This document shows, one piece after another, positions 16,403-23,852 of a stretch of 49,232 bases of DNA. Origin of the DNA: Myxococcales bacterium (GTDB lineage: Bacteria > Myxococcota_A > Polyangia > Palsa-1104). The stretch's first letter is position 1. Each line of letters opens with the position of its first letter. The notes under the pieces are model-generated. The model was not told where the DNA came from and did not search any database. It worked only from the letters and a program-made list of their open reading frames with translations. A program made the translations under genes and the position numbers. The DNA is taken from contig JAQBQH010000240.1 in assembly GCA_028287105.1 (NCBI GenBank), positions 1 through 49,232 on the forward strand, read 5' to 3'.

Positions 16403-17329
16403 ATGTGGCGCGTCCTCATTGCGTTGATGTTCGTGGCCGGATGCGCGCACGCGCCGGCGTCGCAGCCGACGGCGGCCGCGGGGCAGGCGGAGGAGGCGCG
16501 CCACGGCATGAAGGGGGCGCACGAGCCGATTCCGCTGCCGCATCGGGCCGTCGACACCGACTCCGGCGACGAGCTGACCGATCGCAACCTCGACGAAAAG
16601 CTGCGCGCCGCCAAGGTCATCTACGTCGGTGAGGAGCACCCCAACCCGCACCATCACGCGGCGGAGGTCGAGGTGCTGGAGCGCGCCTGGGCGGCCGACC
16701 CGTCGGTGGGGCTCGGGATGGAGATGCTGCCGCGGACCTATCAGGGCTCGCTCGAGGCGTACGTCGGCGGCACGCTCGACGAGGCCGGCTTTCTGCAGGC
16801 GGTGGCGTGGGAGAAGACGTGGGGGTTCGACTGGGGCTTCTACAAGCCGCTCCTCGAGTTCTGCCGCGCGCATCATCTGCCGGCCTACGCGCTCAATGCG
16901 CCGCGCGACCTGGCGCACGCGGTGGCCAAGGGCGGGCTCGACGCGCTGAGCGCGGACCAGAAGTCGCAGCTGCCGGAGATGAAGGCGGGGCCGGAGAAGC
17001 ATCGCGAGTTCGTGCGCGAGGCCTTCGCGCAGCACCCGCACGCGAAGTTCGACGAGGCGAAGTTCGAGCGCTTCTACGCGGCGCAGCTGGTGTGGGACGA
17101 GACCATGGCGGACCGCGTGGCGGCGGCGCTCAAGGCGCCCGGCGGGCCGGCGCGGCTGGTGGTGGTGGCGGGGGAGGGGCACACGCGGAGCTGGGCCATC
17201 CCGGACCGCGCGGCGCGACGGGGGGCGGCGCCGTACCTGACGGTGCTGCCGGTGCTCGACGACGATGAGGCCGACGCGCGACGGGACCGCGTGGCCGACG
17301 TCTTGTGGGTGCTGAAGTCGCACGACTGA
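16403..17329 (+). CDS. ChaN-like haem-binding lipoprotein (Cofac_haem_bdg family)
   Basis: 308 residues with a lipobox (MFVAGC). The conserved core starts with AAKVIYVGEEHPNPHHHAAEVEVLE, followed by GLGMEMLPRTYQ, WGFYKPLLEFCRAHHLPAYALNAP and VVVAGEGHTRSWAIPDR. This matches the DUF399/ChaN family, in which Campylobacter ChaN binds haem and was proposed to act in iron uptake at the outer membrane. The start has TATACT only 6 bases upstream (16391-16396) and no SD, so the message may be leaderless. A link to the exbB/tonB locus is possible but the two are not in one operon. Confidence 0.88.
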   Translation: MWRVLIALMFVAGCAHAPASQPTAAAGQAEEARHGMKGAHEPIPLPHRAVDTDSGDELTDRNLDEKLRAAKVIYVGEEHPNPHHHAAEVEVLERAWAADPSVGLGMEMLPRTYQGSLEAYVGGTLDEAGFLQAVAWEKTWGFDWGFYKPLLEFCRAHHLPAYALNAPRDLAHAVAKGGLDALSADQKSQLPEMKAGPEKHREFVREAFAQHPHAKFDEAKFERFYAAQLVWDETMADRVAAALKAPGGPARLVVVAGEGHTRSWAIPDRAARRGAAPYLTVLPVLDDDEADARRDRVADVLWVLKSHD

Positions 17330-17350
17330 GCGGGGCGGAAGGGGCGAGGG

Positions 17351-17388
17351 CTGAGGCGCTGAGGCTGAGGCGCTGAGGCTGAGGCGCT
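17351..17388. repeat. 14-bp direct tandem repeat, 2.7 copies
   Basis: CTGAGGCGCTGAGG repeats at 17351-17364 and 17365-17378, with 10 bases of a third copy at 17379-17388. It lies between the convergent ChaN-like and hydrolase genes and overlaps the hydrolase stop codon by two bases. Copy number could vary by slippage. Confidence 0.9.
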
Positions 17389-18487
17389 ACTTGGCGAGCG
17401 TCGTGACCTCGCCGGCCGCGGCGGCTGCCGCCAGCCCGGCGCCTTCGAGGTGCGCGCCGACGGTGGCGTCGCCGTTGAGCTCGCGAGCAAAGAAGGCCGT
17501 GACGTACTTGACCGTGTAGCCGAGGACCAGAGGCGCGCTGGCCGTCCCCGCCGGCATGCACAGCGAGCAGTAGAGCCCGCAGCCGTTGGGGTCGAGGAAC
17601 TGCATGTGATCGGCGTTGACGGCGGTGATCTCGAGGGCCGGTGACGCCGCGGCCTTGTAGAGGACGTCGTAGTTGTCGGCGGCAGGCGCGCAGGGCATCG
17701 CGCCCGACGCGCTGGTCGTCTCGCCCATGAGGACGACCGGCACGCCGAGACTGCCGATGGTCGCCCGCGCCTGCGACCCCGACGCCGACCCGTCGATGGG
17801 ATCGACACCGAAGACCGCCTTGACCTTGCCCTTCCCCCCACCGGCAGCGACGAGGAACGAGACCTGCCCGCCGCGCGAGTGCCCCGCGATACCGAGTCGG
17901 CTCAAATCGAGCGCCCCCCCGAGCTTGCCGCCCGCGTCGCCGTTCTGCGTGGGCAGCCAGTGGTCGATCATGTCGACGTCGTCCATGACCACGTCGGCCG
18001 ACGGCTTCGGCGTGTTGATGAGCCCACCCGTACCGAGATCGTCCCGCGTGACCGTGACGATCCCCCAACTGGCCATGCGCCTGCCATACGCCGCATACCG
18101 CTCGGCCAGCATCACCGCCCCGGAGTTGAAGATGACCACCGGCTTCGCCCCCGCCCCCGTCCCGCCCGCGCCAGGGACGTAGATGATGACGTGCGTATCG
18201 TTCATCGATGGCCCGGTGTAGTGAGCGTCCACGACACCGACGAGATACGGGCCATCTTTGCCGTAGTCATGGGCGCCGGTAGCCCCGCCGCCGCCCCCGC
18301 CTCCGCCACCGCCGCTACCGCCACCGCCCCCTGAGCCGCCGCCGCCGCCGCCATTGCCGCCACTACCGCCATTGCCACCGGTGCCGCCCCCATCCGAGCC
18401 GGCGCCGCCTCCACCTCCTCCATCGCTCCCGCCACAGCCGGCAACCAGCAACGACAGGAACGCCATGACCATCACGCGCGGCATCAC
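17387..18487 (-). CDS. Secreted alpha/beta hydrolase lipoprotein with a poly-Gly linker
   Basis: 366 residues from GTG 18487 (ATG 18484 gives one less). A lipobox (LLVAGC) is followed by about 50 residues of almost pure Gly/Ser, then an alpha/beta hydrolase domain: VVIFNSG, LGIAGHSRGGQVS with nucleophile Ser204, VFGVDPIDGS (acid candidate) and AVNADHMQFLD (His candidate). This resembles the chlorophyllase/PET-hydrolase-like group of secreted serine esterases. A CGLYCSLC cluster near the C-terminus suggests disulfides. Substrate is unknown. The start codon and SD (CGGAG) lie inside a nested palindrome (18484-18526), which could control translation. Confidence 0.82.
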   Translation of the reverse strand: MMPRVMVMAFLSLLVAGCGGSDGGGGGGAGSDGGGTGGNGGSGGNGGGGGGSGGGGGSGGGGGGGGGGATGAHDYGKDGPYLVGVVDAHYTGPSMNDTHVIIYVPGAGGTGAGAKPVVIFNSGAVMLAERYAAYGRRMASWGIVTVTRDDLGTGGLINTPKPSADVVMDDVDMIDHWLPTQNGDAGGKLGGALDLSRLGIAGHSRGGQVSFLVAAGGGKGKVKAVFGVDPIDGSASGSQARATIGSLGVPVVLMGETTSASGAMPCAPAADNYDVLYKAAASPALEITAVNADHMQFLDPNGCGLYCSLCMPAGTASAPLVLGYTVKYVTAFFARELNGDATVGAHLEGAGLAAAAAAGEVTTLAK

Positions 18488-18526
18488 TCACTCCGAGTTA
18501 AGTTTTTTCTTAACAAACGTGAGTGA
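18484..18526. promoter_or_regulatory. Nested palindrome spanning the hydrolase start site
   Basis: Outer arms TCACTCAC (18484-18491) and GTGAGTGA (18519-18526) are perfect complements, and inner arms GTTAAG (18497-18502) and CTTAAC (18509-18514) flank six T. In the mRNA (minus strand) the GUG/AUG start lies in the 3' outer arm and the SD lies between the two arms, so a hairpin would hide the translation start. It is also an AT-rich island, so a DNA operator is equally possible. Confidence 0.5.
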
Positions 18527-18585
18527 CTCGTCCGCAAGGCCGGGGACACCGCCAGCGATCGCCGGCCACGGCGCTCCCCGCCGGT

Positions 18586-19162
18586 CTACACCTGATTCCG
18601 CACCAACCACGTCCGCGGCTCACACACCGCCACCCTCGACGCAAACGGGTCCGGTCCCAAAATCCGATAATGTTTGAACGCGTTCGTCAGTAAGCAATTC
18701 CGCGCCCTCTTCACCATCGTCGGGTTCAACAAAAACTTCGCGTGATAGCGATCGCTGACGACGTTCCCCGACCGCCCCATCACTTTATTGACTGCCCTTG
18801 CGACCCGCACTCCGAGCCCTTGCATCCCCGTCGACAACGCGACCTTATCCACCGCCTCGACGATCACGTCCTTCAAGACCTTCGGAAGACGCCCCGGCCT
18901 CAAGCTCCAGACCTTCCGATTGATCCGCCAGATCACATGAACCGGAAACCGCTTCGCCAATAGCGGCCGCGGGTCATGCCGCATCCGCACCTTCAGCGGC
19001 TTCTCCCCATCCTTGCGCGGCCGTCCCGCGCCCTTCCCACGACCGCCCCAACCAACTTTGGGCTTCGCCCTCAGCTTGATCTCGAGGTTGAGCTGCGCTG
19101 TCTTCCTTCGCCGCGGAACCGCCAGCCTCCCGCTACATCCACCGCCCGTCTCGATGAAGCAC
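18586..19162 (-). pseudogene. Degenerate RAYT (REP-associated, Y1_Tnp/IS200-like) transposase
   Basis: The frame reads, from upstream, a basic Gly-rich segment (GWGGRGKGAGRPRKDG), then RPLLAKRFPVHVIWR, STGMQGLGVRVARAVNK and GRSGNVVSDRYHAKFLLNP, all recognisable from RAYT proteins. Between PVHVIWR and STGMQG the family normally has the HUH metal motif in a segment like NHLHLLVEA; here only VIVEAVDKVALS remains. Near the C-terminus DPFASRVAVCEPRTWL is also shorter than usual. No ATG, GTG or TTG exists in frame between the upstream stop (19228-19230) and GTG 18990, so the conserved N-terminus has lost its start. Base composition is less GC-rich than neighbours. Likely a non-mobile remnant. Confidence 0.75.
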
Positions 19163-19262
19163 AGACCGTCCGCAAGAGCCCCCCGCCTCGCAGCGCGTTT
19201 TGCCGCCCCCTTGCCGCCCCACGTGACCTATCGCATTGACGTCACCCCTCCCCCGCGCTGTG

Positions 19263-20453
19263 ATGCCCGCCATGCCCCCGGCGCTACGCCTCGTCGTCAC
19301 CGTCGTTGTGCCGCTCATCGTCTTCCTCCTCTCCCGCATCACGCTCCCCGGCATCGATCTCCCCGTCACCCCCAACGTCCCCCTCCCCAACGCCGTATCC
19401 TTCGACCCCTCTCTGGTCAGCGTCGTCGCCCTCGGCCTCCTCCCCATCGTCACCGCCTTCGTCCTCGTCGAGATCGTCGCCGCCATCCTCCCGCCGCTGC
19501 GCCCCCTCCGCCGCAACGGCCCCGCCGGCCGCCGCTCTCTCCGCCGCGCATCGGTGGCGCTGGCGCTCCTGATGACCTTCGTGCAGGGCTTCTTCATCGC
19601 CCGCTACTTCGAGTCGCTCAGCCAACGCTCGCTCGTCCTCCTCGTCCCGAACCCCGGCGCCGCCTTTCAGCTCGTCCTCGCCGCCACGCTCACCGGCGCG
19701 ACCGCGCTCCTCTTGTCGCTCAGCTGGATCGTCGATCACTTCGGCCTCGGCAACGGCGTGTCGCTGCTGCTGGGCGAGGCCGCGCTCTCGACCCTCGCCG
19801 GCCACGCCACCGCCGACGTGCGCACGCTCCTCTCGCTGGCCCTCGTCGCCGCCGCGACCGGCGCGCTCCTGACCTTCCACCGTCGGCGCGCAGGGGCCTT
19901 GCGCGATCCGATCACGGGCGCCATTCCGCTCTTCGTCGCCGCGTCGTTCTGGTCGCTCTTCTCGAGGCTGTCGGCCTGGGGCCTCCCCATCCCCGCGCCC
20001 GACCGCCCCGACAGCATCGCCTTCGCCGTCACCCACTGCGTGCTGCTCGCGCTCCTCGCCGTGCCGTTCGCCTTCGCCTTCCAGCGCGGCATCTCTCGCG
20101 ACCGCCTGCTGCCGGCGCTCGGCCGCGCCACCGCCTGGCTCGTGCTCGTCGCGCTCGTCGCCCTGTCGGCCGGCGACGACGCCCTCTGCGCCGTCACCGC
20201 CACCGCCGTCGGCGTCGATCTGGTCCTCGAGTGGCGACTGCGCCAGCACGCGCCGACGCTCGTCGCGGTGTGGCCGCTGCCGTCGGTGGCGTCGATCGAC
20301 CCCGCGCTCGCCCGCCTGCGCGCCGCCGGCATCTACGGCTTCGTGCGCGCCGCCCATCACCGCGCGCTGCTCCAGTTCTTCGGCCCCTACCTGGAGCTCG
20401 ATCTACTCGTCCCGCTCGCGCGCGCCGAAGAGGCGCAAGCGCTCCTCGGCTAG
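19263..20453 (+). CDS. Divergent SecY-like membrane protein with a DUF2007-like C-terminal domain
   Basis: 396 residues. Several SecY landmarks occur in order: SRITLPGIDLP (24-34), ALGLLPIVTAFVLVE (56-70) resembling SecY LGIMPYISASI, RNGPAGRRSLRR (84-95) resembling the EGEAGRRK loop, PGAAFQLVLAATLTGAT (131-147), WIVDHFGLGNGVSLLL (155-170) resembling the GIGNGISLI signature, and DPITGAIPLFVAASF (215-229) resembling the AGVIPVIFASS helix. Cytosolic loops are much shorter than in SecY. Residues about 330-396 (SIDPALARLRAAGIYGFVR, LELDLLVPLARAEEAQALL) resemble DUF2007. It stands alone, not in a ribosomal operon, so it is not the housekeeping secY. Start ATG 19263 or 19272; the TTG at 19236 is less likely. 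Confidence 0.7.
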   Translation: MPAMPPALRLVVTVVVPLIVFLLSRITLPGIDLPVTPNVPLPNAVSFDPSLVSVVALGLLPIVTAFVLVEIVAAILPPLRPLRRNGPAGRRSLRRASVALALLMTFVQGFFIARYFESLSQRSLVLLVPNPGAAFQLVLAATLTGATALLLSLSWIVDHFGLGNGVSLLLGEAALSTLAGHATADVRTLLSLALVAAATGALLTFHRRRAGALRDPITGAIPLFVAASFWSLFSRLSAWGLPIPAPDRPDSIAFAVTHCVLLALLAVPFAFAFQRGISRDRLLPALGRATAWLVLVALVALSAGDDALCAVTATAVGVDLVLEWRLRQHAPTLVAVWPLPSVASIDPALARLRAAGIYGFVRAAHHRALLQFFGPYLELDLLVPLARAEEAQALLG

Positions 20454-20490
20454 CCGCGGGTTGGGCAGTCCGCGCTTCGCGCGCGCATCG

Positions 20491-21189
20491 TCACCCCTTC
20501 AAGATGTCGAGGTACATGCGGCAGCTCTTGTTGGTCGGCTCTTCGAGCAGCACCGACTCCCACTCGCTCTTGGCCTCGTCCTTCCGCCCGAGCGAGTAGA
20601 GCGTCACGCCGAGGTTCACGCGCGCCGGCAGGTACTTCGGCGCCTCCTGCTTGACCGCCTGATACTCCTGCACCGCCGCTTCCTTGTCGCCCATGTCGCG
20701 CAACACCGACGCCAGCTTGGTGCGAATGTCGACGAACGTGGGGCACAGATCGAGCGCGCGACGATACTCTCGCGCCGCCTCTTCGTTCATCCCGATGCCC
20801 GCGTACGCGTCGGCGACGCGCGCGTGCATGTTGGCTATTTTCCCCTTGGCGAACGGATCGAGCTGCCGCGGCTGCGCGCGCGACCGCGCGATGGCCGCCG
20901 CGTAGACCTCTTTCGCCTCGCGATACTTGCCGAGGTCGTTGTAGGTCACCGCGAGGTTGAGCGCCGCCTCGGTGTAGCTGGGGTTGACCTTGAGCGCATG
21001 CTCGAACATCTCCTGCGCCTGGGTGAACCGCCCCTGGCCGTGCTGGATGACGCCGAGCATGTTGAACATGTCCGCGAACCCTTGATGCTCGCGGACGATC
21101 TGCTGCAGGATCGGCTCCGCCTCGTTGTACTCGCGGTTCTCGTAGTGCTCACGGGCGACGTGCATGAGGTTGCGCAGCCGGTCGTCCAT
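20491..21189 (-). CDS. Tetratricopeptide-repeat protein
   Basis: 232 residues made almost entirely of TPR units (about five to six), for example NREYNEAEPILQQIVREH, GRFTQAQEMFEHALKVNP, GKYREAKEVYAAAIA, GMNEEAAREYRRALDLCP and GRKDEAKSEWESVLLEEP. No signal peptide is evident, so it is probably cytoplasmic or membrane-associated by partners. The start lies 21 bases after the bamD stop on the same strand, so the two are probably one operon. Function beyond scaffolding cannot be given. Confidence 0.88.
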   Translation of the reverse strand: MDDRLRNLMHVAREHYENREYNEAEPILQQIVREHQGFADMFNMLGVIQHGQGRFTQAQEMFEHALKVNPSYTEAALNLAVTYNDLGKYREAKEVYAAAIARSRAQPRQLDPFAKGKIANMHARVADAYAGIGMNEEAAREYRRALDLCPTFVDIRTKLASVLRDMGDKEAAVQEYQAVKQEAPKYLPARVNLGVTLYSLGRKDEAKSEWESVLLEEPTNKSCRMYLDILKG

Positions 21190-21210
21190 TCGGTCCCCTC
21201 TGATGGGGGC

Positions 21211-22029
21211 TTAGATCTTGCCCCCGTAGCGCTTGTCGATGAACTGAATATACAGCCGCGCCTTGTCCGCCCTGAAGTCCTCCGGGTGCTGCGCCGCCAG
21301 CTTCGAGAAGGTGGCGCGCGCCTCTGCCGGCTTCTCCATCTTCAAGTAAGTTTTTCCCAATAACAACATGATTTCCGGCTCGCGCTGCGACGCGGGGAAG
21401 TCCTTGATGACCCCCTCGAGCCGCCCGATGGCCGAGTAGGGGTGGTTGTTGTCGAGATAGAAGGTGGCCACGTAGAGCTCGTGGTCGGTGAGCTTCTTGA
21501 CGCACAGGCCGATGAGCTTGCGCGCCTCGGCCGCGTAGGGGCTGTCGCCGTACTGATCGGCGAACGCCGACAGCTCGCGCATGGCGTCGATGACCGGCCC
21601 CTGGTCCTTCTCGTGCGAGGGCGGCATGACGAAGAAGTCGCTCGGAATCTGCTTGTAGTACGCGAGGCCGATGCGGAAGGCGGCGTAGCCGTCCTGGACC
21701 CGCTCGTTGCCCGGGTGCGCCTTGATGAACGATTTGTAGGCGTCGATGGCCTCGGTCTGACGGTCGCGGCCGAACTCGGCGTCGGCGATGCCGAGCTCCG
21801 ACAGCGTCGCCCAGCGCGAAAAGCCGAAGGTCGTCCGCACGTGCTTGAAGTACTGCTCCGCCGTCAGCCAGTTGCTGCGCTTGAGCTCCCGCAGGCCGTA
21901 TTCGTAGTTCTGCTGCGCCGTCGGGTAGAAGTTCGGCGTCGTGCGAAAGAAGTTGGACGCGCTCTCCCCCGCACAGGCGAACGAGAGGAGCGCGACAGCG
22001 ACTGCGGCAATGATGGTGCGGGCTTGCAT
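21211..22029 (-). CDS. bamD: Outer-membrane assembly lipoprotein BamD family
   Basis: 272 residues. The ATG at 22029 (MQARTIIAAVAVALLSFACAG) has an SD GAGGAGG at 22041-22047 and a lipobox ending SFAC. Five TPR-like units follow: QQNYEYGLRELKRSNWLTAEQYF, FGRDRQTEAIDAYKSFIKAHP, VQDGYAAFRIGLAYYKQIPSDF, SPYAAEARKLIGLCVKKL and YLDNNHPYSAIGRLEGVIKDFP, in the YfiO/BamD order. BamD is the essential lipoprotein partner of BamA in inserting beta-barrels. The following TPR gene may be an accessory partner. Confidence 0.9.
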   Translation of the reverse strand: MQARTIIAAVAVALLSFACAGESASNFFRTTPNFYPTAQQNYEYGLRELKRSNWLTAEQYFKHVRTTFGFSRWATLSELGIADAEFGRDRQTEAIDAYKSFIKAHPGNERVQDGYAAFRIGLAYYKQIPSDFFVMPPSHEKDQGPVIDAMRELSAFADQYGDSPYAAEARKLIGLCVKKLTDHELYVATFYLDNNHPYSAIGRLEGVIKDFPASQREPEIMLLLGKTYLKMEKPAEARATFSKLAAQHPEDFRADKARLYIQFIDKRYGGKI

Positions 22030-22101
22030 GGACGCGACATCCTCCTCGGGGCGTGGCCGGCTGTCAATCTGGGAGTCGACCAAATAGTGTACGATGCGCC
22101 G

Positions 22102-22860
22102 ATGATTCGACGGGTTGCCTTGTTCCTCGTGGCCGCCGGATGCGCGTCGGGCCACGGCAAGACCGAGCTGGCTCCGGTCGCGCCGCCCGCGAGCGGCGGG
22201 GCGTTACAGACGGCCGGGCCGCGCTGTCAGGGCGCGACCTGCAGCTGCCGCACCGTCGACGACTTCGGCCGCCCGACCGGCGACGGCAGCCGCGCCGAGG
22301 GCGACGTCGCCGCCGGCATGAAGCGCTACGAATTCCGCACCGGCCGCGGCTTCGACAAGATGACCGTCACCATCGACGGCAAGGGCACGCTCGTCAAAGA
22401 CGTCTCGCAGACCGAGCCCTCGTGCGGCTACGTCGAGCTGCCGCCGGGCCGCCACGCCATCCGCCTGCGCATGGAGGCCAAGGACAAGGCGCAGGGCATC
22501 CATCCGCGCCTCATCGTCAACGAATACGGCCGCAACACCTCGAGCTGGTACGACGTCTTCCAGTTCGCCTGCGGCGCCGCCGGACCCTGCATCAAGGACG
22601 ACATGAAGGAGTGGTTCGACAAGGCGCGCGCCATCGACCGCGGCATCTACGACAAGTGCGGCTCGACGCGCGTCGAGGGGCTCAACTGGTCGGTGGAGCA
22701 CTCTCCCGAGCAGACGCTCGAGGATCTGACCCTCGACTTCGTCCTGCACGTCTACAAGTTCGAGCCGCGCTTCGCGCACGGCACGGCGACGTGCAAGGGC
22801 ATCGCCGGCGGGAAGGGCGCCGAGGAAGAGAACATGCGCGGAGGAGCGAAGGAGGAGTGA
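22102..22860 (+). CDS. Hypothetical lipoprotein, upstream gene of the mnmG cluster
   Basis: 252 residues. MIRRVALFLVAAGCASG is a lipoprotein signal. The mature part begins with a Cys-rich segment (CQGATCSC) followed by GMKRYEFRTGRGFDKMTVTIDGKG and CGYVELPPGRHAIRLRMEAKD, which read as a beta-sandwich. The C-terminal half has FQFACGAAGPC, DKCGSTRVEGLNW and a basic tail. I do not recognise a family. It is divergent from bamD with a 72-base gap, and the GTG of the next gene overlaps its stop. Confidence 0.7.
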   Translation: MIRRVALFLVAAGCASGHGKTELAPVAPPASGGALQTAGPRCQGATCSCRTVDDFGRPTGDGSRAEGDVAAGMKRYEFRTGRGFDKMTVTIDGKGTLVKDVSQTEPSCGYVELPPGRHAIRLRMEAKDKAQGIHPRLIVNEYGRNTSSWYDVFQFACGAAGPCIKDDMKEWFDKARAIDRGIYDKCGSTRVEGLNWSVEHSPEQTLEDLTLDFVLHVYKFEPRFAHGTATCKGIAGGKGAEEENMRGGAKEE

Positions 22861-23429
22861 CGCCGCCGCTCCACCGCGCCTTGCAGCTGGCCCTGGTGGC
22901 TGCCGTGCTGCTCGGCGGCCCGCTGGCGCACGCGCAGCGCGCGGCGTGGCTGCGTGACCGCCTCGACGTCGAGTGGGTCGTGGGCACCGGCGGCTGGCGC
23001 GCCGCCATGGGCTCGGGCGACGTGCGCACCCCCGGCTTCGACGCCCTGGCCGGTGGCGGCGAGTTCGTCCTGGGGCTCGACATCGGCGTCGGCCTCGCCA
23101 TCGTCGGCGACGGGCGGGTCATGGCCGGTCGGGCCGGCAGCTCGGGGCAGACCTACTTCGAGGCGCTCGGTAGCCTGGCCTTGCAGCTGCGGCTCGGCCG
23201 CGTGCGGCTGCGGGCGGGGCCGGCGGCGGGGCAGGCCATCTGGCGCGGCGACCGCGCGACCCTGGTGGGCGCCTTCATCGGCGGCAGCATCGACCTCTTT
23301 CCGCTCGGAAACGGCCGGCTGTCGACGACGATCCTGGTGCGGCTCGACCTCGACGCCGACCTCGGCGCCATGACCTATCTGCCCGACTCCTCGGTGGCCC
23401 TGGCCATCGGCATCGGAGTCCGCTATTGA
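22857..23429 (+). CDS. Hypothetical exported beta-barrel-like protein
   Basis: 190 residues from GTG 22857, which overlaps the previous stop as GTGA; the SD-like AAGGAGG lies very close upstream, so an internal GTG near 22890 is an alternative. A signal peptide ends LAHAQ. The rest alternates polar and hydrophobic residues with many Gly (GGGEFVLGLDIGVGLAIVGDGR, LRLRAGPAAGQ, STTILVRLDLDADLG) and ends in Tyr (GIGVRY), as in small outer-membrane barrels. No family name is given. The next start overlaps its stop. Confidence 0.65.
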   Translation: MTPPLHRALQLALVAAVLLGGPLAHAQRAAWLRDRLDVEWVVGTGGWRAAMGSGDVRTPGFDALAGGGEFVLGLDIGVGLAIVGDGRVMAGRAGSSGQTYFEALGSLALQLRLGRVRLRAGPAAGQAIWRGDRATLVGAFIGGSIDLFPLGNGRLSTTILVRLDLDADLGAMTYLPDSSVALAIGIGVRY

Positions 23430-23848
23430 ACCGCATGCGCGCCTGGATGCTCCTCGTTCTCGTCGCGGGCTGCGGCGGCTCGAGCCAGCCCGTCACCGGC
23501 GCCGTCTACGACGAGTTTGGCTGCAAGGTCGGCTGCGACCGCTGCGCCCCCGAGGCGCAGTGCATCTCGGCTCCCTACGTGACCGCCTGCCTGGCGCGCT
23601 GCTCGACGGCAGCCGACTGCGGCGGCGGGGAGAAGTGCGCCCTCGTCGCCGGCAACGAGACCCGCTCGCCGGTCTGCCTGGCCGCGCAGGCGCTGGTCGT
23701 CTGCCACGCCCCCGATTGCCAGATCCTCGCGCGATGCCGCGACGACGCCACCTCGCTGAAGCCGTTGCCGCGCACGTTCAGCGCGTGCGGTTGGGAGGTC
23801 GTCCTCTGTGATTCTGGTTGCGACGCCGCCACGGGAAATTGTAAGTAG
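23426..23848 (+). CDS. Small Cys-rich lipoprotein
   Basis: 140 residues from TTG 23426 (TTGA overlap with the previous stop) or ATG 23435. The lipobox is LVAGC. The mature protein has over a dozen Cys in patterns such as [37 protein letters not shown] and [12 protein letters not shown], similar in spacing to Cys-rich secreted domains seen in Myxococcota. Likely disulfide-stabilised on the cell surface or in the periplasm. It ends 4 bases before the mnmG start. Confidence 0.72.
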   Translation: MNRMRAWMLLVLVAGCGGSSQPVTGAVYDEFGCKVGCDRCAPEAQCISAPYVTACLARCSTAADCGGGEKCALVAGNETRSPVCLAAQALVVCHAPDCQILARCRDDATSLKPLPRTFSACGWEVVLCDSGCDAATGNCK

Positions 23849-23852
23849 AGGA

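Noticed and set aside
18301-18440. Gly/Ser-coding GGC-rich stretch as a nucleotide repeat or CRISPR-like array
   Set aside because: It is the poly-Gly linker of the secreted hydrolase; units are irregular, without spacers or conserved repeat length.
18541-18585. GC-rich dyad next to the RAYT remnant as a REP element
   Set aside because: CCGGGGA and TCCCCGCCGG pair only imperfectly, and no second copy is visible in the window.
19236-19262. TTG start for the SecY-like gene
   Set aside because: Adds nine residues with no conservation or SD; the ATG at 19263 or 19272 fits the start of the first helix better.
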